From contig NZ_SHKX01000001.1 of NCBI RefSeq assembly GCF_004217445.1, positions 1-64,000 on the forward strand: DNA of 64,000 nt. Direction: 5' to 3'. Positions 16,110 to 24,613 of the stretch are shown here, in pieces. Positions within the stretch are counted from its first letter, which is position 1; each line of letters begins with the position of its first letter. The stretch comes from Fluviicoccus keumensis (GTDB taxonomy: Bacteria; Pseudomonadota; Gammaproteobacteria; Pseudomonadales; Moraxellaceae). The position numbers were made by a program, and so were the translations under genes. The notes below the pieces were generated by a model, which searched no databases, was not told the origin of the DNA, and saw only the letters and a list, made by a program, of their open reading frames with translations.

Positions 16110-17279
16110 ATGCAGAAACTTCCCCGCGACCCTCAAAACGACTACAGCCGCGAGATGGCGGCCACCCGCCGCGCCGTGGTGACCGCCGAAACCGGCGCGG
16201 CGCTGGAGCATATCGGCGGCTTTTCCTTCGACCCTGCCTGCCTGCCCGGCAACATTGAAAACTTTGTTGGCGTGGCGCAGGTGCCGCTGGGCATGGCCGG
16301 GCCGATGCGCGTCAACGGTGAGCATGCGCAGGGCGATTTCTACATTCCCATGGCCACCAGCGAAGGCACGCTGGTGGCCAGCTATTCGCGCGGCATGCGC
16401 CTGACCCGCGAGGCGGGCGGCATCACCACCACGGTGATTGACGACGCCATGCAGCGCGCGCCGTTGTTCGTGTTCCAGGATGCGCGCGCCGCCCGTGATT
16501 TCGGGCAGTGGGTCGAGGCCAACTTCGACACGATCAAGGCCAAGGCGGAAGAGACCACTTCCAGCGGCAAGCTGCGCAACATCGAGCAGTACGCGCTGGG
16601 CAAGATGCGCTGGCTGCGCTTCTGCTACACCACCGGCGACGCCGCCGGGCAGAACATGGTCAGCAAGGCCACCCGTCACGCCTGCCTGTGGATGCTGGAC
16701 CAGAATCCGCCGGGGCTGGAGCATTTCACGCTGGCGGCGCAGTTCGATACCGACAAGAAACATTCCCACGTCAATAGCCTGCACACCCGCGGCAAGCGCG
16801 TGGTGGCGGAAATCACGCTGCCCGCCGCCCTGATCACCGACGTGATGCACACCACGGCGGCGGCGCTGCACAAGCAGCGACAGTTCTCGAACATGGGCAC
16901 CATGCTCTCCGGTTCCATCAACAACGGCGCGCATTTCGCCAACGGCATCACCGCCATGTTTATCGCCTGCGGGCAGGATGTGGCCAACGTGGCCGAATCG
17001 TCGGCGGGCTTTGTCTATGGCGAGATCAAGGATAACGGCGATTACTATTTCTCGGTGACCATTCCTTCGCTGATCGTGGCGACCTATGGCGGCGGCACCG
17101 GCCTGCCCACCCAGCGCGAATGCCTGGCGGTGCTGGGCTGCGTGGGCAAGGACAAGGTCTACAAGCTGGCGGAACTGGTGGCGGCGACGGTGCTGTGCGG
17201 CGAGTTGTCGCTGTCGGCGGCGATCGTCTCGGACCAGTGGGTGTCCAGCCACGACCAGCTGGGCCGCAACCGCAAGTAG
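16110..17279 (+). CDS. hydroxymethylglutaryl-CoA reductase
   Basis: A 389-residue HMG-CoA reductase. Recognisable features are ENFVGVAQVPLGMAGP, the catalytic Glu in ATSEGTLVAS, the nucleotide-binding TGDAAGQNMVS, the Lys region DTDKKHSHVNS, the Asp in ACGQDVANV and a C-terminal SSHDQLGRN supplying the catalytic His. The GDAxGxNM-type motif points to the class I layout. It interconverts HMG-CoA and mevalonate. No other mevalonate-pathway genes are in the window, and most proteobacteria use the MEP pathway, so it may act in catabolism or specialised isoprenoid supply. AAGGAA precedes the ATG. It is convergent with the lipase gene, two bases away. Confidence 0.9.
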   Translation: MQKLPRDPQNDYSREMAATRRAVVTAETGAALEHIGGFSFDPACLPGNIENFVGVAQVPLGMAGPMRVNGEHAQGDFYIPMATSEGTLVASYSRGMRLTREAGGITTTVIDDAMQRAPLFVFQDARAARDFGQWVEANFDTIKAKAEETTSSGKLRNIEQYALGKMRWLRFCYTTGDAAGQNMVSKATRHACLWMLDQNPPGLEHFTLAAQFDTDKKHSHVNSLHTRGKRVVAEITLPAALITDVMHTTAAALHKQRQFSNMGTMLSGSINNGAHFANGITAMFIACGQDVANVAESSAGFVYGEIKDNGDYYFSVTIPSLIVATYGGGTGLPTQRECLAVLGCVGKDKVYKLAELVAATVLCGELSLSAAIVSDQWVSSHDQLGRNRK

Positions 17280-17281
17280 AC

Positions 17282-18262
17282 TTATAGTCCGGCGCGTTTC
17301 AGGCGGTTGGCGTGCTGGCGGTAGACGGTTTTCGGGTTGGTCTCGAACATGCTGACCAGCCCGCGCAGCTGGTTCACTTCGTCCAGATGGTTCATGAAGT
17401 AATTGTCGCGGATCACCCGGCCAAGATGGCTGGAACAATGTCCCACCATGCCGTCGTTCGGTTCGTCGATCAGCAGGCCGGTCACCGCCAGCGCCCCGTC
17501 CGAGATGTCCAGCAGGTTGGTGAGGTGGCCGGTGCCGCTCCACGAGTAGTAATGCACGCCATTGACCACCGGCGCGCCTTCGCCGCAATCCGTCACCGGA
17601 ACCGCCTGCGGGAAGTGGCGGTTGAACGCCTTGGCGCCGTCGGTGGTGACCGCCGCCAGCGCCGCCAGGGCGTCCTGGGTGTAGGCTTCTCCCGATAATC
17701 CGTCCAGGCGGGTGAACACCCGGCTGATCCGGTCGCGGATGACGCGGGCGGCCTGCGGTCCGATCGGTGAGTTCCGCAACCGCGACTGGATGTGGTCGGC
17801 CACCGCCGAGCCCTTGTTCGGGCCGCCGATGCTGGTGACGGAGGCGACCAGGGCGGGCTTGACCGCCGCCACATAACGGATCGACATCGCGCCGTGGCTG
17901 TGCCCGATCAGGTTGACCTTGCCCGCGCCGGAAATGGCGACAATATCCTCCACCTGCTTCAGCAGCTGTTCGCCGCGCACCTCGGAAGAATGGAATGACG
18001 CTACCTGTGTCAGATAGACCGTGGAGCCGGTGGCGGTCAGGTCCTTGGGAATGCCGTACCAGTAGTCATGGTCGCCGATGCGGGTGAAACCGGCCATGCC
18101 GTGCGCGAACACCAAGGGGTAGCGGGTGCGGGTATAGGTGGAGAGAATGCGCACCGGTTCCGCCGTGCGGCAGCCGTCGGTGGCGCAAATCTGGTAGGTC
18201 GCCTCGGGAACGGGGGGCGCGCCCAGCACCAGCGGTACGGCGGCAAGCAGCAGGACTTTCAA
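17282..18262 (-). CDS. secreted triacylglycerol lipase (Pseudomonas family I.1)
   Basis: A 326-residue secreted esterase/lipase with an N-terminal signal peptide. It has the oxyanion segment PLVFAHGMAGF (~50-60), nucleophile Ser122 in GHSHG, the acid residue in NDGMVGHCSSHLG and the catalytic His in NHLDEVNQ. Spacing matches family I.1 lipases of Pseudomonas and Burkholderia type. Those enzymes normally need a dedicated foldase (Lif) encoded directly downstream; none is next to this gene. Paired cysteines around residues 26/31 and the CSSH segment may form disulfides. The neighbour downstream is HMG-CoA reductase (convergent), and upstream is a drug-efflux MFS 15 bases away. Confidence 0.92.
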   Translation of the reverse strand: MKVLLLAAVPLVLGAPPVPEATYQICATDGCRTAEPVRILSTYTRTRYPLVFAHGMAGFTRIGDHDYWYGIPKDLTATGSTVYLTQVASFHSSEVRGEQLLKQVEDIVAISGAGKVNLIGHSHGAMSIRYVAAVKPALVASVTSIGGPNKGSAVADHIQSRLRNSPIGPQAARVIRDRISRVFTRLDGLSGEAYTQDALAALAAVTTDGAKAFNRHFPQAVPVTDCGEGAPVVNGVHYYSWSGTGHLTNLLDISDGALAVTGLLIDEPNDGMVGHCSSHLGRVIRDNYFMNHLDEVNQLRGLVSMFETNPKTVYRQHANRLKRAGL

Positions 18263-18277
18263 CCGTGGTCTCCCGAT

Positions 18278-19474
18278 TCAGGCAGAACGGTGCATGACCG
18301 GTCGTAAAACGATCCGGTAGCACACCCAGGCGCCGCCGCCGCAGACGCTCATCACTACCATCAGCGGCAGCGCGTCCGGTCGTTGCCACAGCGCCAGCCA
18401 GGCGCTGACCACGGTGGCGGTCAGGAATTGCAGCGATCCCATCAGTGATGAAGCCGCGCCCACCCGGTGTTGCGGCTGCGAGGCCAGCGCCATCGCCCCG
18501 GCGTTGGGGGAAATGAAGCCGAGGCTGGTCAGGTACAGGAAGAACCCAGCCAGCAGCACCGGCAACGACAGCAATCCCGCCCGTTCCAGCGCCAGCAGGC
18601 TCAGCGTCACCAGACCCGGCAGCCAGATGGCGCGTCCCAGCAGCAGGTTCATTTCCAGCTTGCGCAGCAGCCGCGCATTCACCTGGCTGGCGGCGATAAA
18701 GCCCGCCGCGTTCAGGCCGAAAGCGATGCCGTAATGCGAGGGACTCAGCCCTTTCAGCGTGATCAGTACCTGCGGTGACCCGGCGATGTAGGCGAACATG
18801 CCGGTAAAGGCCAGTCCCGACGACCAGGTGTATCCCATCAGCTTGCGGTCCTGCAGCAGCAGCCAGAAGGTTTTCAGCGTTTGCGTCACCGACAGTTCGT
18901 CGCTGCGGTGCTGGTGGCCATGCGATTCGGTGAGGCTGCGCCACGCCCAGATCAGGAACAGCAAGCCTGCGCCCGCCTGCACGGCGAAGATGGCGCGCCA
19001 GTCCGCCACTGCCAGCAACAGGCTGCCCAGGCTGGGCGCCAGGATCGGAGCCAGCCCCATTACCAGGATCAGCCGCGACTGCGCCTGTGCGGCCGATCGG
19101 GCGTCGCAGCGGTCGCGCACCACCGCCCGGCTCAGCACCATGCCCGCGCATGCGCCCAAGGCCTGCAGGAAGCGGAGGGCGGTCAGTTGGTGGAGGTTGT
19201 CGGCGAAGATGCAGGCGAAGGAGGCGACGGTATAGACGCCCAGCCCGAACAGCAGCGGCGTGCGGCGACCGATGCGGTCACTGACCGGGCCGTAAAAGAG
19301 CTGGCCCAGCACCAGCCCGATGAAGAAACCCGACAGCGTCAGTTGCGCGCCCGCGCCGAACTGGCGTTCGATGGCGGGGAAGGCGGGCAGGTACATGTCG
19401 ATGGCCAGCGGACCCAAGGCGACAATGGCCCCGAGCAGGATCAGCCAGGACGAGGAAGGGCGGGTTTGGGTCAA
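18278..19474 (-). CDS. Bcr/CflA-family multidrug efflux MFS transporter
   Basis: About 398 residues with 12 predicted membrane helices. The first helix ends in LAIDMYLPAFPAI, the hallmark of the Bcr/CflA family, and the loop 2-3 motif GPVSDRIGRRTPLL follows. It should export drugs or sulfonamide/bicyclomycin-like compounds by proton antiport. The family normally starts at this helix, so I place the start at TTG 19474, preceded by GGAG with good spacing, rather than at the far upstream in-frame codons. The gene precedes the lipase gene by 15 bases on the same strand and may be co-transcribed with it. Confidence 0.87.
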   Translation of the reverse strand: MTQTRPSSSWLILLGAIVALGPLAIDMYLPAFPAIERQFGAGAQLTLSGFFIGLVLGQLFYGPVSDRIGRRTPLLFGLGVYTVASFACIFADNLHQLTALRFLQALGACAGMVLSRAVVRDRCDARSAAQAQSRLILVMGLAPILAPSLGSLLLAVADWRAIFAVQAGAGLLFLIWAWRSLTESHGHQHRSDELSVTQTLKTFWLLLQDRKLMGYTWSSGLAFTGMFAYIAGSPQVLITLKGLSPSHYGIAFGLNAAGFIAASQVNARLLRKLEMNLLLGRAIWLPGLVTLSLLALERAGLLSLPVLLAGFFLYLTSLGFISPNAGAMALASQPQHRVGAASSLMGSLQFLTATVVSAWLALWQRPDALPLMVVMSVCGGGAWVCYRIVLRPVMHRSA

Positions 19475-19645
19475 GGGGAATCTCCGGACGATGGGGCATT
19501 CTAACCCGACGGCGCGGACTGTGCGTTCCCGGTATCGCACACGGCGTGTTTCCCCACCGGCAACACCCCGGCCGGTGATCACTTACACCGGCATTGCGCG
19601 CGCGGGTGTATGCTTCCACCTTTAAGATTCCGGATTCCGGCCTAC

Positions 19646-21436
19646 ATGCGACACACCGCTCCCGACAGCGAGGCCCCCAGCGGCCCGCGCAACGACTGGC
19701 AAACCCTGAAAACCCTGTTTCCCTACCTGTGGCGGTACAAGACCCGCGTCGTACTGGCCTTGTCATTCCTGGTGCTGGCGAAAGTGGCGATGGTGTCCAT
19801 CCCGCTGATCCTGAAGCATATTGTCGACGACCTTTCCAACGGCCCCAAGGCGCTGTTGGCGGTGCCGGTCGGGCTGATCCTCGCCTACGGCGTGCTGCGG
19901 CTGGCTTCCACCGCCTTCGGTGAACTGCGCGACGCCGTCTTCGCCAAGGTGGCGCAACGCGCCATCCGCAACGTGGCGCTGGAAACCTTCAACCACCTGC
20001 ACAAGCTCAGCCTGCGTTACCACCTCAACCGCCAGACCGGCGGCGTCACCCGCGACATCTCGCGCGGTACGCGCGGCATCGGCTCATTGCTCAGCTTCAT
20101 GCTGTTCAACATCCTGCCCACCATCCTCGAAATCGGCATGATCACCGCCATCCTGGTGACGCTGTACGACTGGCGCTTCGCCGTGGTGACGCTGGGCACC
20201 ATTGTCGTCTACACCGCGTTTACCGTCATTGTCACCGAGTGGCGCAACAAGACCCGCCGCGAGATGAACGAGCTGGATTCCAAGGCCAACACCCGCGCCG
20301 TCGATTCGCTGCTGAACTATGAAACGGTGAAATATTTCGGCAACGAGCAGTGGGAAGCGAAGCGCTACGACCACGCGCTGGAGCGCTGGGAAGACGCGGC
20401 GGTGAAGAACGAGATTTCGATCGGCATCCTCAATAGCGGCCAGTCCGGCATCATCGCGGTCGGCATCACCATCCTGGTGTGGCTGGCGGCGGACGGCGTC
20501 GCCCGGGGAACGATGACGCTGGGCGACCTGGTGGCGGTGAACGCCTTCCTGATCCAGCTCTATGCGCCGTTGAACATCCTGGGCATGGCCTACCGCGAGA
20601 TCAAGCAGGCGCTGACCGACATGGAGCGCATGTTCAGCCTGATGCGCGAGGATGCCGAGATTGAAGACGCGCCCGATGCCGTACCGCTGGCGACGCGCTC
20701 GGCGACGGTGGAATTCGCGGGCGTGGATTTCGGCTATGACGCCAAGCGGCAGATCCTGCATGGCGTCGATTTCCGTATTCCCGCCGGCCAGACGGTGGCG
20801 GTGGTGGGCAGTTCCGGGGCGGGCAAGTCGACGCTGTCGAAGCTGCTGTACCGCTTCTATGATGTCGGCGGCGGCGTCATCCGCATCAACGGCGCGGATG
20901 TGCGCACCCTGACCCAGGCCAGCCTGCGCGCCCACATCGGCATCGTGCCGCAGGACACGGTGCTGTTCAACGACACCATCTACTACAACATCGCCTACGG
21001 CCGCCCCGACGCCACGCGCGAGGAAGTGATGGAGGCGGCGCGGTCGGCCAGCATCCTCCACTTCATCGAGTCGCTGCCGGATAAATGGGACACCACGGTT
21101 GGCGAGCGCGGGCTGAAGCTGTCCGGCGGCGAGAAGCAACGGGTGGCGATTGCGCGGACGATCCTGAAGAACCCGCCGATCCTGATTTTCGACGAGGCGA
21201 CCTCGGCATTGGACTCGCAGACCGAGAAGGCGATCCAGGCGGAATTGGCGCAGATTTCGGCATCGCGGACGACACTGATCATCGCCCACCGCCTGTCGAC
21301 CATTATCGATGCCGACGAGATCCTGGTGATGGAACACGGCCGGGTGGTGGAGCGGGGGCCGCATCGGGAACTGCTGGCGCAGGAAGGGGTTTACGCGAAG
21401 ATGTGGGCGCTGCAACTGAGCGAGGAGGAGGCGTGA
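19646..21436 (+). CDS. ATM1/HMT1-type ABC exporter (fused permease-ATPase)
   Basis: About 596 residues. Six transmembrane helices in the N-terminal half are followed by an ATPase with Walker A GSSGAGKSTL, signature LSGGEKQR, Walker B ILIFDEATS and H-loop IIAHRLS. The segment LNYETVKYFGNEQWEAKRYD is characteristic of the mitochondrial ATM1/ABCB7 and bacterial Atm1 group, which exports glutathione-linked metal or sulfur compounds. It acts as a homodimer in the inner membrane. An upstream ATG at 19610 is also in frame; ATG 19646 gives the usual length. The last bases overlap the next gene, so the two are co-translated. Confidence 0.9.
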   Translation: MRHTAPDSEAPSGPRNDWQTLKTLFPYLWRYKTRVVLALSFLVLAKVAMVSIPLILKHIVDDLSNGPKALLAVPVGLILAYGVLRLASTAFGELRDAVFAKVAQRAIRNVALETFNHLHKLSLRYHLNRQTGGVTRDISRGTRGIGSLLSFMLFNILPTILEIGMITAILVTLYDWRFAVVTLGTIVVYTAFTVIVTEWRNKTRREMNELDSKANTRAVDSLLNYETVKYFGNEQWEAKRYDHALERWEDAAVKNEISIGILNSGQSGIIAVGITILVWLAADGVARGTMTLGDLVAVNAFLIQLYAPLNILGMAYREIKQALTDMERMFSLMREDAEIEDAPDAVPLATRSATVEFAGVDFGYDAKRQILHGVDFRIPAGQTVAVVGSSGAGKSTLSKLLYRFYDVGGGVIRINGADVRTLTQASLRAHIGIVPQDTVLFNDTIYYNIAYGRPDATREEVMEAARSASILHFIESLPDKWDTTVGERGLKLSGGEKQRVAIARTILKNPPILIFDEATSALDSQTEKAIQAELAQISASRTTLIIAHRLSTIIDADEILVMEHGRVVERGPHRELLAQEGVYAKMWALQLSEEEA

Positions 21437-22311
21437 AAACCGTTTCGCTCGTCCTGGGCAGCGGCGGTGCGCGCGGCCTGGCCCACATCGGCGTCATTCA
21501 CTGGCTGGAGCAGAACGGCTACGTTATCCGGTCCATTTCCGGCTGTTCCATCGGCGCGCTGGTCGGCGGCATCTACGCGGCGGGCAAGCTGGACGAGTTC
21601 GAGCAATGGGTGCGCGCCATCACCCGCATGGACATCCTGTCGCTGATGGACATTTCCTGGAGCAAGAGCGGCTTGCTGAAAGGGGACAGGGTGATCAGCA
21701 CACTGGCCGGGCTGGTGGGGCATCAGCAGATCGAGGAACTGCCGATCCGCTTTACCGCCGTCGCCGCCGATGTGCAGCACGAGAAGGAAGTCTGGCTCAA
21801 TTCCGGCAGCCTGTTCGACGCCATCCGCGCCTCCATTTCGCTGCCCTTGCTGCTGACGCCGCATGCGGTCAACGGCGTGGTGCTGATTGACGGCGGGGTG
21901 CTGAACCCGGTGCCGATCGCGCCGACCTTCAGCGATGACACCAGCCTGACCATCGCCGTCAATCTGGGCGGTCCGATGCAAGTGGTCGCGCTGCCTGAAC
22001 CCAAGCCCGCCCCGGCGGCGGCCCCGACCTCGGTCATCCATGACAAGATCGGCGGCTTCATCAAGCGCCTGCAACCCGAAAAAGTGAAAAGCCTGTCGCC
22101 GGACTGGGGCATCTACGATGTCGCCAACCAGGCCTTCGACGCCATGCAGGGCACCATCGCCCGCCAGAAACTGGCGGCCTATCCGCCCGACGCCATCATT
22201 GAGATCGCACGCAATGCCTGTGGTACGCTGGAGTTTGATCGCGCGGCGGAGATGATTGCTCTTGGGTATCGGAAGGCGGAAGAGAGTCTGGGCAAGTCCG
22301 CCAAAAGCTAG
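21433..22311 (+). CDS. patatin-like phospholipase (RssA/YchK type)
   Basis: A 292-residue patatin-like serine hydrolase. The oxyanion glycines are in VLGSGGARGLAH, the nucleophile Ser in GCSIGALVGG, and the dyad Asp in LIDGGVLNPVP. Length and motifs fit the RssA/YchK group of bacterial patatins, probably acting on lipid acyl esters in the cytoplasm. Translation starts at GTG 21433, which overlaps the stop codon of the ABC exporter, with GAGGAGGAG just upstream. Coupling suggests a shared role in lipid or membrane handling, which is inference. Confidence 0.88.
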   Translation: MKTVSLVLGSGGARGLAHIGVIHWLEQNGYVIRSISGCSIGALVGGIYAAGKLDEFEQWVRAITRMDILSLMDISWSKSGLLKGDRVISTLAGLVGHQQIEELPIRFTAVAADVQHEKEVWLNSGSLFDAIRASISLPLLLTPHAVNGVVLIDGGVLNPVPIAPTFSDDTSLTIAVNLGGPMQVVALPEPKPAPAAAPTSVIHDKIGGFIKRLQPEKVKSLSPDWGIYDVANQAFDAMQGTIARQKLAAYPPDAIIEIARNACGTLEFDRAAEMIALGYRKAEESLGKSAKS

Positions 22312-22318
22312 CGGCGGT

Positions 22319-22357
22319 AAAAAAGACCCGGACCGCAGGGGATGGCAACGGTCCGGG
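22319..22357 (-). terminator. intrinsic terminator of the copper receptor gene
   Basis: A perfect 9-bp stem CCCGGACCG/CGGTCCGGG with a 13-base loop is followed, on the minus strand, by six T residues. It lies between the convergent patatin and receptor genes, just past the receptor stop. Confidence 0.75.
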
Positions 22358-22377
22358 AAAGCCTTGATGCGGATGCT

Positions 22378-24396
22378 TCAGAAGCGTTGCGCCAGCTTCA
22401 GCCACAGCGTGCGGCCCGGTTCGTTGACGCGGGTGGTCTGCACATAGCCGGGAATCGTGCCGCCCGCGCGGCTGACCGCTTCGGCGTAAGTCACATCAAA
22501 CAGGTTGTCCACCCCGGCGCTCAGCAGGCCGCCGGTCCACGGCTGCCAGCTGCTGTTCACCGAGAACACCACGAAGCCCGGTGTGGTCCCGATATCCTTG
22601 CCGACAATGTTGCCCTTGCCGATATCGACGCGGCTCTGGTCATCCACCGCCCGCAGCAGCGCGCCCAGCGACCAGGTCGCGGCGGCATAATTCAGTCCAA
22701 TCCGCAGTTCCAGCGGCGACACCTGCGCCAGCGCCGTGCCGTCGGTGCGGTTGTCGCCCCGGGCATAGGCGAGGCTGGCGTCGGCCTTCCACGCGCCGAA
22801 ACGCTGCGAACCGCCCAGTTCCGCGCCCCAGGTGCGGGCGTCAATGTTGCGGGTAACGCCGGTGGCCTTCTGGTCCATGGTGCCGCTGCTGAAGTCCACC
22901 AGCAGGTAATCGTTGATGCGGTTGGCGAACACGGCAGCGGACAGCTCGCGGTCGCCATTCTTGTAGATGGCGCCGGCATCCAGCTGCAGCGTCTGTTCCG
23001 GCGCGGCGCTGTCAAAGGCGCTGTCGCCGCTGACGCCGCGCTTGGCGATCAGTTCCCAGTAGTCGGGGAAGCGCTCGCTTTCGCTCAGCCCGGCAAAGAC
23101 GGTGGTCGGGCTGTCCGCCAGCTCGCGCTCGTAGCGCAGGAAGCCGCTGGACAGGTTGTCGTCGCGGCTGTGTCCGGCGGTCGGGTTCATGTGCATGGCC
23201 ATGCCGCCCATCGTCATCACCATGATGCTCTGGCGCAGATCGGTGGCTTCCCACCGGTCGAAGCGCGCCCCGGTAATGACGCGCTGCCGCTCGCCGACCG
23301 CCTGTTCCAGTTCGGCGAACAGGCCCTGCTGGCTGAACGAGGCATCGTCGGCCCAGGCCTTGTAGACGCCGCTGGGCGGCGCGCTGCGCGAGCTGTGGTC
23401 GTTGTCCTGGGCGTCGATGCCCAGCGTCAGCTCCGTGGCGTCGCCCAAGGCCAACCGTCCCGATACCTTGCCGCCCTTCGTTTCCCGCTTCAGGTTGGCG
23501 TAGCCCATCATGCCGGGGGTGCGCAGCGTCTGGTCATCCATGATGTGATCAACGCTGTTGGCAAAGAGATGCACCTCCAGCTGATCCAGCCGCCCCAGTT
23601 GCTTCCATTCGGCGCGCAGGTTGGCGCTGTCGCGCAGGAATTGCGTGCCGTCCATGGCGCGGTCGGCGTAGGCAGCTTCACCGTCGCTTTGCGCGGCGGC
23701 CAGTTCGAAGCGGGTATTGGCGTCCGGCGTCCAGCCCAGCGCGCCGTTGACGCTGTGGCGGCGGTATTCGGCGTGCACGGCGTTGCCGTCGCCGTCGCTG
23801 TAGTCATCGGACGCGGAATTGCTGCCGGTCAGCTGCACATAGCCCAGTCGGTTGCCGAAGGCGGCATCCACCAGTTCGTCATGGCGTCCGGCGCTGCCCG
23901 CCAGCAGGCTGGCGTAACCGCGAATACCGGATTCGGCAAACGGCGGCATCTTGCGCTCGAACAGCACCGTGGCGGCGGAGTTGCCGGGACCATGCTGCAC
24001 GCTTTGCGGCCCCTTGATGACGGTGACGGCGTTGTAGATTTCCGGATAGATGTAGGCGGTGGGGGCGTCCATCCGGGCGTTGCAGCCGCCCAGGATGTTC
24101 TCGCCGTCGACCAGGATGCCCAGCCGCGACCCGGCCAGGCCGCGGAAGGTGGCGTCGCCGTCGGTGCCGCCCTTGCGCACGACGTTGAAGCCGGGAATGG
24201 TCTTCAGCGCATCGGCGCCATCATGGGCGGGCAGCGGCTGGCGCGGGCTGCGCGGATCGGTTTCCACATGCAGCGGCTGTTCCATGGCGGTGGCGGTGAC
24301 AACCACGGCGGGCAGGCGCAGTTCTTCATCAGCGTGGGCGGCCGCGCTCAGGACGGACAGGATGGCCAGCGGCAACAGTTTGGGACGTAAAGTCAT
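22378..24396 (-). CDS. TonB-dependent copper receptor (OprC/NosA type)
   Basis: A 672-residue outer-membrane receptor. A signal peptide ending AAAHA is followed by a plug domain containing GFNVVRKGGTDGDATFRGLA and GGCNARMDAPTAYIYPE, the latter characteristic of OprC/NosA copper receptors, then a 22-strand barrel ending in a C-terminal Phe (LAQRF). A His/Met-rich loop (MAMHMN) near residue 395 is a plausible copper ligand region. It should import copper or a copper complex using TonB energy. A -10-like TATAAT lies at 24490-24495. Transcription is divergent from the acyltransferase gene. Confidence 0.9.
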   Translation of the reverse strand: MTLRPKLLPLAILSVLSAAAHADEELRLPAVVVTATAMEQPLHVETDPRSPRQPLPAHDGADALKTIPGFNVVRKGGTDGDATFRGLAGSRLGILVDGENILGGCNARMDAPTAYIYPEIYNAVTVIKGPQSVQHGPGNSAATVLFERKMPPFAESGIRGYASLLAGSAGRHDELVDAAFGNRLGYVQLTGSNSASDDYSDGDGNAVHAEYRRHSVNGALGWTPDANTRFELAAAQSDGEAAYADRAMDGTQFLRDSANLRAEWKQLGRLDQLEVHLFANSVDHIMDDQTLRTPGMMGYANLKRETKGGKVSGRLALGDATELTLGIDAQDNDHSSRSAPPSGVYKAWADDASFSQQGLFAELEQAVGERQRVITGARFDRWEATDLRQSIMVMTMGGMAMHMNPTAGHSRDDNLSSGFLRYERELADSPTTVFAGLSESERFPDYWELIAKRGVSGDSAFDSAAPEQTLQLDAGAIYKNGDRELSAAVFANRINDYLLVDFSSGTMDQKATGVTRNIDARTWGAELGGSQRFGAWKADASLAYARGDNRTDGTALAQVSPLELRIGLNYAAATWSLGALLRAVDDQSRVDIGKGNIVGKDIGTTPGFVVFSVNSSWQPWTGGLLSAGVDNLFDVTYAEAVSRAGGTIPGYVQTTRVNEPGRTLWLKLAQRF

Positions 24397-24489
24397 GGCG
24401 GAGTTCCGGAAGACAAGGGGGAAACGGGCGGGCAGGGCGGGCGCGTTCCGGGCGAAGGGAACGGCGGCGACTGCCGGATCATGTGGAAA

Positions 24490-24495
24490 ATTATA
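24490..24495 (-). promoter_or_regulatory. -10 element (TATAAT) before copper receptor
   Basis: Minus-strand TATAAT is preceded by the palindrome GCGCGCAGCGCGC where the spacer would be, and has no good -35. A palindrome in the spacer is typical of activator- or metal-responsive promoters, but no specific regulator can be named. Confidence 0.4.
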
Positions 24496-24547
24496 GGGTT
24501 GCGCGCTGCGCGCCAGAATGCGGCATATTGTCGCAGCCGCGCCGCGC

Positions 24548-24576
24548 TTGAGGTCGCGGCAGGCCCTTGCTACTCT
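24548..24576 (+). promoter_or_regulatory. possible sigma-70 promoter for the WS/DGAT gene
   Basis: TTGAGG at 24548-24553 and TACTCT at 24571-24576 are 17 bases apart, 38 bases before the ATG at 24614. Both hexamers are moderate matches. Confidence 0.35.
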
Positions 24577-24613
24577 CGGAATACCCTCTGTCGGTCTTCA
24601 TAAGGAAAACAAC

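Noticed and set aside
22342..24390. Plus-strand frame opposite the copper receptor
   Set aside because: The receptor on the minus strand has signal peptide, plug and barrel motifs; this frame is a GC-driven shadow.
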